This document shows positions 1-6,638 of a DNA stretch of 12,177 nt, one piece after another (the first letter of the stretch is position 1; each line of letters opens with the position of its first letter). Below the pieces are notes generated by a model. It was not told the DNA's origin, searched no databases, and saw only the letters and a program-made list of their open reading frames with translations. This stretch comes from Deltaproteobacteria bacterium (lineage in GTDB: Bacteria > Desulfobacterota_C > Deferrisomatia > Deferrisomatales > JACRMM01): contig JACRCS010000181.1 of assembly GCA_016218905.1 (NCBI GenBank), forward strand, positions 1-12,177. The letters run 5' to 3'. Position numbers and translations under genes: made by a program.

Positions 1-599
1 CGACCGATCTCCTCGGCCCCCTCCGCCGCGCGCGTTCGGCGGGGGCCCGGGCGCTTCTGGTGAGCGGCTACCTGGAGGAGTCGATCCGCACCGCTCGCGT
101 CCTGCGGCAGATCGGCTGGAGGCCTGACGCCTTCTTCGCCACGGTCGGGCCGACGCTGCCCGCCTACCGGAAGGCATTGGGGGCGGCCGCCGACGGGACG
201 CTCTCCTCCAGCCAATGGGTCCACCACGAGCGGCTTCCCATCGCGGACTCCGCCAGGTTCGCGCGGGACTTCACCCGTGCCTACGGGGAGCCTCCCTCGT
301 ACCAGGCGGCGAGCGCCTACGCCGCGGGCCAGATCCTGGCGGCCGCGATCCGGTCGGCGGGAGCGGTGGATCGGGAGCGGGTCCGGGACGCCCTGGCCAC
401 GCTCAACTTCACGAGCCTCATCGGACGGTACGGAGTGGACCAGAGCGGGCGACAGATCCGGCACTCCCTGCTCGTGCTCCAGTGGCAGCGAGGCAGCCAG
501 GAGGTCGTGGGGCCGGCCGAACTGCGCACGGCGCCCCCGCTGCTCGGAGGCGGCGCGGAGGCTCGGCGCCCGAAGAGCTCCTTGAGAGGGAAACCGTGA
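1..599 (+). CDS. ABC transporter substrate-binding protein, branched-chain amino acid type (5' partial)
   Basis: This is the C-terminal part of a periplasmic solute-binding protein of the LivJ / Peripla_BP_6 type. The reading frame is open from base 3, so the start lies outside the window and about 198 residues are visible; full family members are usually near 400. Recognisable features are the beta-strand and helix starting ALLVSGYLEESI, the AYAAGQILAAAIRSAG helix followed by RVRDALATLNF, and the closing GRYGVDQSGRQ...LVLQWQRGSQEVV strands, all typical of the second lobe. A GTG at 60 could be mistaken for a start, but homology-like sequence continues upstream of it. The TGA stop at 597-599 overlaps the GTG of the following kinase, so the two are probably translationally coupled. 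No permease or ATPase is visible. The protein may feed a transporter upstream, or present ligand to the kinase; the second idea is inference. Confidence 0.85.
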   Translation, partial: TDLLGPLRRARSAGARALLVSGYLEESIRTARVLRQIGWRPDAFFATVGPTLPAYRKALGAAADGTLSSSQWVHHERLPIADSARFARDFTRAYGEPPSYQAASAYAAGQILAAAIRSAGAVDRERVRDALATLNFTSLIGRYGVDQSGRQIRHSLLVLQWQRGSQEVVGPAELRTAPPLLGGGAEARRPKSSLRGKP

Positions 600-3238
600 G
601 GGGCAGATTCCTCGGCTCCTTCGCCTTCCGGATCGTCGCGCCCGTGCTCGTGGCGGGTCTCATCGCCAGCGGCGGCATCTACCTGGTGGTCCGGGACCTC
701 CTGGACCGCTTCACGACCGTCCGGGTCCGTGCGGAGCTGGAGACCGCCGTCGGGGACCTCCACGCCTTGTGCGAGGACCGCTACCAGGAGCTGATCCGGA
801 CCGGTCTCCTGGAAGACGAGCGGCGCGAGCGGATCCAGCGCAGCCGCACCCTCGTGGCCATCGAGGACTTCCTACGGGACCGCCGGCTCGGGGGAGCGGT
901 CCTCGAGCGTTCGGGAACCGAGGTGCTGGAGTCGGTGCGGATGCCGGCCTCTCCCCGCAGCCTCGCTGCCCAGGTGGAGCCCGGGAAGACCTGGTTCGCC
1001 ACCTGGGGTGACAGGCGCCACGCGGTCGTGAGCTTCTCCTACGAGCCCTGGAATTGGCAGCTGCTCCTGACGAAGGACCTCGCCGACTACGCCTCCCTCG
1101 AGAAGGAGTTTCGGGCCATCCACCTGGCCGCCACCCTCGCCCTGGCGGCCGGCGTCGCGCTCCTCGGTTTCCTCCTCGGGGCCTTCGTCCGGCGGCACCT
1201 CGCGTCCGTGGTCGAACCGATCCGGCGGGGGGCGGCTCCGGAGTACCGGGGCGTCCGCGAGTTCGAGTTCCTGAGCGACAGCGTCGGCGCGATGATGCGC
1301 TCCGAGCGCGAACGCATCGAGGCGCTGGCGGAAGCCCAACGCATCGCGCGTCTGGGGAACTGGACCTGGGACCCGGTGACGGGGCGGGTGTTCTGGTCCG
1401 ACGAGTTGTACCGGATCTTCGGCCTCGAGCCGCGCTCGGACGCGGACGGGCCGCGCCCCCCGGCCTTCTGGGACGCGGTTCATCCCGACGATCGGGAGCG
1501 CCTGCGGCAGGGACTGGGACGCTGCCTTCGGGGGAGGGAGCCTCTGGATCTGGAGTTTCGGCTCCTCGCGGGGGATGGAGGGGAGCGCGTACTGCACACG
1601 AAGGCCGAGACCACGGCCGACTCCGGCGGGCGGGTCAGCCGCATGGCGGGCACGGTGCACGACGTCACCGAGGCCAGACAAGCCGAAAGGGCCCTGCGGG
1701 CCAGCGAGGAACGTTTTCGCATCCTCGCGGAGACGAGCCAGGCCGGCATCTGGCAGCTCTCGACCGACGGCCGTACCCTCTACGCGAATCCCGCCATGTG
1801 CGCGGTCCTCGGCGTCGAGCGGGCGGAGGAGCTGATCGGCGCCGATTGGCGCGAGTTCTTCGCGCCGCCCGACCGCGAAAGGGTCGAAGCGGAAGACGCG
1901 GCCCGCGCCCAGGGGCGGAGCTCCAACTACGAGGTGCGGGTCGTCGGGCGCGACGGCACGGAGCGGTGCGTCCTGGTGTCGGGCGCGCCGGTGACCGACC
2001 CGGAGGGTCGCCTGCTCTGCACGATCGGGACCTTCCTCGACGTGACGGACCAGCGGCGGGCCGAGCGGGAGCGGCAGCGCTTCGAGGAACAGGTCCGGCA
2101 GGCGCAGCGGCTCGAGAGCATCGGCGTGCTCGCGGGGGGCATCGCCCACGACCTGAACAACACGCTCGCCCCCATCATCGGCTACACCGAGCTCTCCCTG
2201 GCCGCCGTGGCCGAGGGGAGCAAGCTCCGGGAACACCTCCAACAGGTCCTCCTCGCGGCCGGGCGGGCGAGGGACTTGATCCGCCGGATCCTCGTCTTCA
2301 GCCGAGGCAGCCAGGAAGAGACGGTCGGCGTCGAGGTCGAACCGATCATGAGGGAGGCGGTGGCGTTCCTGAGGGCGTCGCTGCCGAGCACCATCGCCAT
2401 CCGGACGTGTCTCCGCTCCACCGGCGACCGGGTCCTCGCCAGCGCGTCGCGGCTCCACCAGGTCCTCATGAACCTCTGCACCAACGCCGCTCAGGCGATG
2501 GAGCCGGAAGGGGGGCTGCTGGAGATCGGCGCCGAGCGGGTCGAAGCGTCGAACGCGGGGGGCACGGCCGGTTCCCTCTGCCTCTGGGTCCGGGACACGG
2601 GGGGCGGGATTCCCGCGGAGGTGCGGGAGAGGATGTACGAGCCGTTCTTCACGACCAAGGAGGTGGGTCAGGGAAGCGGGATGGGCCTGGCCATCGTGCA
2701 CGGAATCGTCAAGAAGCTCGGAGGCACGATCGACGTCGAATCGACGCTGGGAGAGGGCACGACCTTTCGCGTCACCCTGCCCCTGAGCGACGAGCCGGTG
2801 CAAGCCGCTCCGCCGCCGGCTCGTCCCGTTCCGCCGCCGGCGGGGACCGGCCGAATCCTCTTCGTCGACGACGAGCCGATGCTGACGGCGCTCTGGACCC
2901 ACGCGCTCTGCGCCCACGGCTACGACGTGACGGCGGCGCGGAGCGGCGCCGAGGCCCTGGCCCTCTTCGAGGCGGCCCCCGATCGTTTCGACGTGGTCGT
3001 CACCGACCAGACGATGCCCGGCATGACCGGGGAGGCCCTCGCCCGGCGGCTGCTCGCGCTCCGGCCCGACCTCCCCCTGATCCTCTGCACCGGCTACAGC
3101 CCGACCGCGACGCCGGCCCGAGCGCGGTCGCTCGGCATCCGCGGTTTTCTCATGAAGCCCTGCAACATCGAGGAGATGCTGGCGACGGTCGGCCAGGTGC
3201 TGCGGGGAACGCTGGCCTCCGCGCCGCCCCCGGGGTAA
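596..3238 (+). CDS. Membrane hybrid sensor histidine kinase (periplasmic sensor, 2 PAS, HisKA, HATPase, receiver)
   Basis: An inner-membrane hybrid two-component kinase of 880 residues. I chose the GTG at 596 because GAGAGG (584-589) sits 6 bases before it and because the first membrane segment follows directly (about residues 11-32). The frame is open further upstream, but only as a shadow of the binding-protein gene. A periplasmic sensor (about 33-173, ending in a Cache-like EPWNWQLL strand) leads to a second membrane segment (about 174-198). Next come a short linker, PAS1 (about 247-365, of the PAS_3 kind with WxWD and HPDD motifs) and PAS2 (about 369-489). The kinase core has phosphoacceptor His518 in GGIAHDLNN, an N box at about 623-635 (Asn626, Asn630), Asp667 in VRDTGGGI and the G2 box GSGMGLA at 693-699. 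A C-terminal receiver carries the DDE acidic pocket, phosphoacceptor Asp804 and Lys854. There is no DNA-binding output domain. Coupling to the binding protein suggests that protein may act as co-receptor. Confidence 0.93.
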   Translation: MRGRFLGSFAFRIVAPVLVAGLIASGGIYLVVRDLLDRFTTVRVRAELETAVGDLHALCEDRYQELIRTGLLEDERRERIQRSRTLVAIEDFLRDRRLGGAVLERSGTEVLESVRMPASPRSLAAQVEPGKTWFATWGDRRHAVVSFSYEPWNWQLLLTKDLADYASLEKEFRAIHLAATLALAAGVALLGFLLGAFVRRHLASVVEPIRRGAAPEYRGVREFEFLSDSVGAMMRSERERIEALAEAQRIARLGNWTWDPVTGRVFWSDELYRIFGLEPRSDADGPRPPAFWDAVHPDDRERLRQGLGRCLRGREPLDLEFRLLAGDGGERVLHTKAETTADSGGRVSRMAGTVHDVTEARQAERALRASEERFRILAETSQAGIWQLSTDGRTLYANPAMCAVLGVERAEELIGADWREFFAPPDRERVEAEDAARAQGRSSNYEVRVVGRDGTERCVLVSGAPVTDPEGRLLCTIGTFLDVTDQRRAERERQRFEEQVRQAQRLESIGVLAGGIAHDLNNTLAPIIGYTELSLAAVAEGSKLREHLQQVLLAAGRARDLIRRILVFSRGSQEETVGVEVEPIMREAVAFLRASLPSTIAIRTCLRSTGDRVLASASRLHQVLMNLCTNAAQAMEPEGGLLEIGAERVEASNAGGTAGSLCLWVRDTGGGIPAEVRERMYEPFFTTKEVGQGSGMGLAIVHGIVKKLGGTIDVESTLGEGTTFRVTLPLSDEPVQAAPPPARPVPPPAGTGRILFVDDEPMLTALWTHALCAHGYDVTAARSGAEALALFEAAPDRFDVVVTDQTMPGMTGEALARRLLALRPDLPLILCTGYSPTATPARARSLGIRGFLMKPCNIEEMLATVGQVLRGTLASAPPPG

Positions 3239-3285
3239 GGTAGCGGGTCTCACACCCATCTCCACTGCCGGAGCGCGCGCGACGC

Positions 3286-3753
3286 ATGGCGAAGCAGAAG
3301 TCCGAGGGCGTGCACGTCGTCTGCACGAACAAGAAGGCCCGCAGGGACTACCACATCGAGGACACCTTCGAGGCGGGGCTCGTCCTTCGCGGGAGCGAGG
3401 TGAAGAGCCTGCGGGAGGGGCTCGCGAACCTGACGGACGCCTACGCCTTCGTCGAGAAGGGAGAAGCGTGGATCTCCGGGCTCCACGTCTCCCCGTACTC
3501 CCACGCGCCGATGGAGGGGCAGGACCCCGACCGTGCCCGCAAGCTCCTCCTACACGCCCTCGAGATCCGCCGCCTCGCCGGGAAGATCCAGGAGAAGGGC
3601 TACACGCTGGTCCCGCTTCGGATCTACTTTCGCAAGGGCCTCGCCAAGGTCGAGCTCGGGCTCGGGAAGGGAAAGAAGCTCTACGACAAGCGGGAGGACA
3701 TCAAGCGCGCCGACGCGGACCGGGAGATCGCCCGGGCCCTTCGCAGAGGGTAG
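3286..3753 (+). CDS. smpB: SsrA-binding protein SmpB
   Basis: A cytoplasmic RNA-binding protein of 155 residues that carries tmRNA to stalled ribosomes in trans-translation; the length is normal for the family. The sequence shows the family landmarks: an N-terminal NKKARRDYHIEDTFEAGLVL segment, the GSEVKSLREGLANLTDAYAF core of the oligonucleotide-binding barrel, the GYTLVPLRIYF strand with GLAKVELGLGKGKK, and the basic C-terminal tail starting YDKREDIKRADADREIAR, which enters the decoding centre. The ATG at 3286 gives the standard N-terminus although its ribosome-binding site is weak (GGAG 12 bases upstream). It follows the kinase by 47 bp and may be read from the same or its own promoter. 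I looked for a tmRNA gene in the following intergenic DNA and did not see one. Confidence 0.97.
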   Translation: MAKQKSEGVHVVCTNKKARRDYHIEDTFEAGLVLRGSEVKSLREGLANLTDAYAFVEKGEAWISGLHVSPYSHAPMEGQDPDRARKLLLHALEIRRLAGKIQEKGYTLVPLRIYFRKGLAKVELGLGKGKKLYDKREDIKRADADREIARALRRG

Positions 3754-3799
3754 GCGGCTCGGCAGAGGCAAAGGGGTGTTGGACAGGGAGCGGGCTCCT

Positions 3800-3841
3800 G
3801 GGGTATCGTCGAGCTCTCGCAAACGGCCGCCGATAAGCCCC
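3800..3841 (+). other. Imperfect stem-loop between smpB and the next gene
   Basis: GGGGTATCG (3800-3808) pairs with CGATAAGCCCC (3831-3841) if two bases bulge out, enclosing a 22-base loop. It lies in the 141-bp gap after smpB and has no downstream T-tract, so it is not a standard intrinsic terminator. A smaller GGAG-CGGG-CTCC hairpin sits just before it (about 3788-3799). It could be an RNA processing or termination structure, or chance in GC-rich DNA. Confidence 0.25.
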
Positions 3842-3894
3842 ACGGGCAGCCAGGCCCCGGACTCCCCACTCCAGCCGCCATCCGGAAAGGTCCC

Positions 3895-4464
3895 ATGCCC
3901 CTCCCGGTCCAGTTCCACCGCCTCGCCGGAACCGTCCCGGAGGGGAAGATCTCGTCCGAGGCCCTGCGGGTCTCCTTCCGCGGCCAGGCCTACGTCCTCT
4001 CGCCCATGGAAGCCGGCGACCCGTCGAAGCTCCTCCTGGCCGAGGGTGCCACGGAGTTCGACCGCCCCTTCGATCCGAAGAAGTGGGTCCTCGGCGTCTC
4101 GGCTGCCCCCGAGTCTTCGCCCGAAGACGTTCAGGCCTTCTACGCGGTCGCCCACTGCGGCGATCCGGCGCGGCTCGACGACACCCTCGCGTTCGTCTCG
4201 CCGAGGGCCCGCGGCAAGCGCCTGAGTCACCTGATCACGTACGGCGTGTACCTCGAGCTCCTGCGCCTGCCCCGCCCCTTCGTCCTCCGCCAGCGCATCG
4301 ACCACCCGAAGCTGCGGCTCCACGCCCGCTGCGGCTTCGCCCCGCCGCTCCGGCCGCTCCGGGACGGCAAGGTCGAGGTCGGCCGCTTCGACCTCCATGC
4401 GGTCCTCTCGCGCATCGAGTCGGAGAACGAGATCCGCGAGCTCACGCTGCCGAAGGTGGCGTGA
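3895..4464 (+). CDS. Hypothetical protein, 189 residues
   Basis: I do not recognise this protein. It is called coding because its codons carry the strong third-position G/C bias of the neighbouring genes, and because GGAAAGG (3884-3890) precedes the ATG by four bases. No signal peptide or membrane segment is visible, so it is probably cytoplasmic. The sequence is mixed alpha/beta in appearance, with a short positively charged middle (SPRARGKRLSHL, about residues 101-112), a proline-rich RLPRPFVLRQR turn, and two cysteines (in VAHCGD and LHARCGF). It lies 141 bp after smpB and 184 bp before the PocR-kinase gene on the same strand, and neither neighbour suggests a role. Long open frames on the opposite strand here are shadows. 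Confidence 0.72.
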   Translation: MPLPVQFHRLAGTVPEGKISSEALRVSFRGQAYVLSPMEAGDPSKLLLAEGATEFDRPFDPKKWVLGVSAAPESSPEDVQAFYAVAHCGDPARLDDTLAFVSPRARGKRLSHLITYGVYLELLRLPRPFVLRQRIDHPKLRLHARCGFAPPLRPLRDGKVEVGRFDLHAVLSRIESENEIRELTLPKVA

Positions 4465-4648
4465 AAAGAGAACAGTTTCCATGAACCTCGGGGGGCTTGT
4501 GAAGATGTGCTCCGATCCCTTCCAGTCCGCGGCAAGAGGAGATACCGTTATTCGTAGCCGGTAACCTTCGCCAGTCTTCCAGTTTTGGCGCGCTGGCGGA
4601 GCCCTCGCGCAACCACCGTCCGGGAGCCTCCCCAGGCGGAGGGACGAG

Positions 4649-6391
4649 ATGAAGCATACGCTTCCGGAACTGATCGACATTCCGGCGATCCAGATCCTGA
4701 TGGAGAGCCTCTGGCGGGCGGCGGGTATCCCGATCGGGATCTTCGACTCCGACGAGAACTTGCTGGTCGCCAACGGCTGGCAGGACATCTGTACGCGCTT
4801 CCACCGGACGCACCCGAAAGCGGAGCGGCTCTGCAGGGAGAGCGACGCGTTCATCAAGCAGCATCTCTCGAGCGGCGCCGCTCTCAAAAGGGGATACGTC
4901 GAGTACAAGTGCAAGAACGGGCTCGTCGACGTGGCAATGCCCATAGTCATCGAGGGCGCACACGTCGGAACCGTGTTCCTGGGGCAGTTCCTCTACGGCC
5001 CCCCGGACGAGGAGCACTTCCGCCGCCAAGCCCGCTCGTTCGGCTTCGACGAGGAAGACTACCTCGCGGCCCTGCGGCGGGTGCCGATCTTCTCGCGGCG
5101 CAGGGTAGACGACATCCTCGCCTTCCACAGGCAATTCGTCAGCCTGATGGCCACTATGGGCCTCCAGCGCCTCAGACAGCTCGAGGGCGAAGAGGCGCTT
5201 CGGCAGGCGAAGGAGGCGGCCGACGCCGCTAACCGGTCCAAGAGCGATTTCCTCGCCCGCATGTCCCACGAGATCCGGACTCCGATGAACGGAGTCATGG
5301 GCATGACCCAGCTCGCCCTCCTGGAGCCGATCTCTCCGAAGGCCCGCGAGTACCTCGATCTCGTGCAGGTCTCCGCGAAGAGCCTCCTCGACATCATCAA
5401 CGACATCCTGGACCTTTCGAAGATCGAGGCCGGCCGCATCGAGCTGAGGTGCGAGGACTTCGAGCTCCGCCCCGCCATCGAAGGCGTCCTCGGCACACTG
5501 TCCGTTCTCGCCCGGGAGAAGGGGCTGCGCTTCGCGGCCGAAGTGGCCCCGGAGCTGCCGGAGCGCGTTCGCGGCGACCGGGGGCGCCTCGGGCAAGTCC
5601 TCGTCAACGTCGTCGGCAACGCCATCAAGTTCACCGAGGAAGGGGCGGTGTCCATCGAGGTGAGGCGTTCCGAAACGACTCGGAGGGGGAAGGTCGGCGT
5701 CCTCTTTGAAGTGAGGGACACCGGCATCGGCATCGACGCCCCGCACCTGTCGAAGATCTTTGAGAGCTTCGAACAGGCGGGCGCAGCCGTCCACCCTCGG
5801 TACGGAGGGACGGGGCTGGGGCTCACCATCGCCAAGTACCTGGTGGAGCTGATGGGCGGGCGCATCTGGGCCGAGAGCAGGCCGGGCGCCGGGAGCACGT
5901 TTCGCTTCATCCTGCAGCTCGAGCCGGAAGACGGCGTGCAGAGCGGCGAAGAGCTGGAGGAACCGGAGGAGATCCGGGCGCCCCGGCGCGCGCTGCGGGT
6001 GCTCCTGGCCGAGGACAACGCGGTCAACCAGATCCTCGGGAAGGCGCTTCTGGAGCGGGACGGGCACACGGTCGTCGTTGCAGAGGACGGCAGGAGGGCG
6101 GCCGATGCCCTCGGGAGAGAGGCGTTCGACCTCGTCCTCATGGACATCCGCATGCCCGAGATCGATGGCGACGAATTGACGAGGCTGGTCCGAGCCGGGC
6201 ACGTCCCCGGGTGCCCGCGAGACATCCCGATCGTCGCGCTCACCGCCCATGCCCTGGAGGGGGACCGCGAGCGCTTCCTGGCCGCCGGGATGGACGCTTA
6301 CCTGCCGAAGCCCATCGACGTAGACGCTTTTCGGCGCGTGCTCGTCGAGGTGACCGAGCTTCGACCGCGTGGCCCAGGGGGAGGGGTCTGA
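4649..6391 (+). CDS. Soluble hybrid histidine kinase with N-terminal PocR sensory domain
   Basis: A 580-residue kinase with no membrane segment, so it should sense a cytoplasmic signal. The ATG at 4649 is preceded by GGAGGG about 6 bases upstream. Residues about 6-180 match the PocR sensory domain: the pattern GWQDICTRFHRTHP (Cys48), a second cysteine at 62, a third at 88 in the YKCKNGL segment, then VDVAMPIVIEGAHVGTVFLGQ. PocR domains were predicted to sense small hydrocarbon derivatives, by analogy with the propanediol regulator PocR. A short coiled coil (about 180-200) links to HisKA with phosphoacceptor His207 in RMSHEIRTPMNG. The ATPase has Asn320 and Asn324 (N box), Asp357 (RDTGIGID) and GGTGLGL at 386-392. 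A linker rich in Glu (about 430-447) precedes a receiver with AEDN, phosphoacceptor Asp499 and Lys554. No histidine phosphotransfer domain or output regulator lies nearby. The last codons are part of a direct repeat flanking the downstream tandem array. Confidence 0.94.
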   Translation: MKHTLPELIDIPAIQILMESLWRAAGIPIGIFDSDENLLVANGWQDICTRFHRTHPKAERLCRESDAFIKQHLSSGAALKRGYVEYKCKNGLVDVAMPIVIEGAHVGTVFLGQFLYGPPDEEHFRRQARSFGFDEEDYLAALRRVPIFSRRRVDDILAFHRQFVSLMATMGLQRLRQLEGEEALRQAKEAADAANRSKSDFLARMSHEIRTPMNGVMGMTQLALLEPISPKAREYLDLVQVSAKSLLDIINDILDLSKIEAGRIELRCEDFELRPAIEGVLGTLSVLAREKGLRFAAEVAPELPERVRGDRGRLGQVLVNVVGNAIKFTEEGAVSIEVRRSETTRRGKVGVLFEVRDTGIGIDAPHLSKIFESFEQAGAAVHPRYGGTGLGLTIAKYLVELMGGRIWAESRPGAGSTFRFILQLEPEDGVQSGEELEEPEEIRAPRRALRVLLAEDNAVNQILGKALLERDGHTVVVAEDGRRAADALGREAFDLVLMDIRMPEIDGDELTRLVRAGHVPGCPRDIPIVALTAHALEGDRERFLAAGMDAYLPKPIDVDAFRRVLVEVTELRPRGPGGGV

Positions 6392-6397
6392 AAAGCG
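6369..6397 (+). repeat. Left copy of direct repeat flanking the 9-bp array
   Basis: This 29-bp stretch begins GTGGCCCAGGGG and ends CTGAAAAGCG. It spans the last seven codons and stop of the PocR kinase. A 27-bp near-copy lies at 6496-6522, differing by two single-base gaps and one G/T change. The two copies bracket the tandem array and its immediate edges. Confidence 0.85.
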
Positions 6398-6402
6398 AAA
6401 GC

Positions 6403-6492
6403 GCAGGAAGGGCAGGAAGGGCAGGAAGGGCAGGAAGGGCAGGAAGGGCAGGAAGGGCAGGAAGGGCAGGAAGGGCAGGAAAAGCAGGAAGG
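6403..6492 (+). repeat. 9-bp tandem array, 10 units of GCAGGAAGG
   Basis: Ten consecutive 9-bp units were read directly. Units starting at 6403, 6412, 6421, 6430, 6439, 6448, 6457 and 6466 are exactly GCAGGAAGG, the unit at 6475 is GCAGGAAAA, and the unit at 6484 is again exact. The strand is purine-rich (all A/G except one C per unit). It lies 11 bp after the stop of the PocR kinase and is not part of a credible gene; because 9 is a multiple of three, several frames stay open through it (Ala-Gly-Arg repeats on one strand, Phe-Leu-Pro on the other). The near-perfect copies suggest recent expansion by slippage and likely length variation between strains. Confidence 0.97.
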
Positions 6493-6495
6493 CAG

Positions 6496-6522
6496 GTGGC
6501 CCAGGGGAGGGTTCTGAAAGCG
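6496..6522 (+). repeat. Right copy of direct repeat flanking the 9-bp array
   Basis: Near-identical to 6369-6397 (GTGGCCCAGGGG at the start, TGAA-AGCG at the end, with two one-base deletions and one substitution). Unlike the left copy it is non-coding, and it ends one base before the -35 hexamer region of the marR promoter. Confidence 0.85.
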
Positions 6523-6523
6523 A

Positions 6524-6553
6524 TTGACACGCAGAGTTCCGCGCAGATATAGT
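6524..6553 (+). promoter_or_regulatory. Sigma70-type promoter of the marR operon
   Basis: TTGACA (6524-6529) is a perfect -35 consensus. TATAGT (6548-6553) is a five-of-six match to the -10 consensus (TATAAT), with an 18-bp spacer. The local DNA is clearly less GC-rich than the genes. Transcription would start near 6560, giving a leader of about 80 bases before the marR ATG. Confidence 0.65.
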
Positions 6554-6564
6554 TACACGTGTAA
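6553..6564 (+). promoter_or_regulatory. Perfect 12-bp palindrome TTACACGTGTAA, candidate operator
   Basis: The sequence equals its own reverse complement. Its first base is the last base of the -10 box and it covers the predicted transcription start, where a bound repressor would block RNA polymerase. MarR dimers bind short palindromes near their own promoters, so autorepression by the adjacent regulator is the natural inference. It is also the first unit of the 15-bp periodic motif. Confidence 0.5.
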
Positions 6565-6612
6565 GGATTACAGGTTCTGTGATTACAGGTGACGCGGTTA
6601 CACATTGTCGCG
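6553..6612 (+). repeat. 15-bp periodic array of four TTACA(C/G) motifs
   Basis: TTACAC at 6553, TTACAG at 6568, TTACAG at 6583 and TTACAC at 6598 are spaced exactly 15 bp apart. Units 2 and 3 share the 10-mer GATTACAGGT (6566-6575 and 6581-6590), and units 1-3 continue with GT. The rest of each unit has diverged. It occupies the marR leader. It could be a set of regulator half-sites or a decayed minisatellite. Confidence 0.7.
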
Positions 6613-6627
6613 GCTGGAGGGCCGCGC

Positions 6628-6634
6628 GGAGAGG
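6628..6634 (+). promoter_or_regulatory. Ribosome-binding site that decides the marR start
   Basis: GGAGAGG lies 4 bases before the ATG at 6639. The alternative in-frame GTG at 6579 has no such site and falls inside the 15-bp repeat array, so the ATG is preferred. Confidence 0.7.
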
Positions 6635-6638
6635 ACCG

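Noticed and set aside
215..595. Upstream extension of the membrane-kinase frame
   Set aside because: This part overlaps the binding-protein gene out of frame, reads as low-complexity Arg/Gly/Pro sequence, and is replaced by the GTG at 596 with its own ribosome-binding site.
872..3265. A 797-codon open frame on the minus strand opposite the membrane kinase
   Set aside because: The plus-strand kinase has all expected motifs. The minus frame encodes a composition-driven Arg/Gly/Pro/Asp-rich sequence with no recognisable domain and is a shadow.
3754..3894. A tmRNA (ssrA) gene next to smpB
   Set aside because: The 141-bp gap is too short for a standard tmRNA and has no tRNA-like ends or tag-peptide frame.
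3550..4950. Long minus-strand open frame crossing smpB, the hypothetical gene and the PocR-kinase start
   Set aside because: It spans several genes that are clearly real on the plus strand, and shows no domain.
6403..6492. CRISPR array
   Set aside because: The units are 9 bp and contiguous with no spacers, and no cas gene is nearby.
6211..6552. Plus-strand frame through the 9-bp array with Ala-Gly-Arg repeats
   Set aside because: It starts inside the receiver domain in another frame and exists only because the 9-bp unit contains no stop codon.
6579..6638. GTG at 6579 as the marR start, adding 20 residues
   Set aside because: It lies in the 15-bp repeat array and has no ribosome-binding site, and the extra residues do not resemble MarR. 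The ATG at 6639 has GGAGAGG in front.
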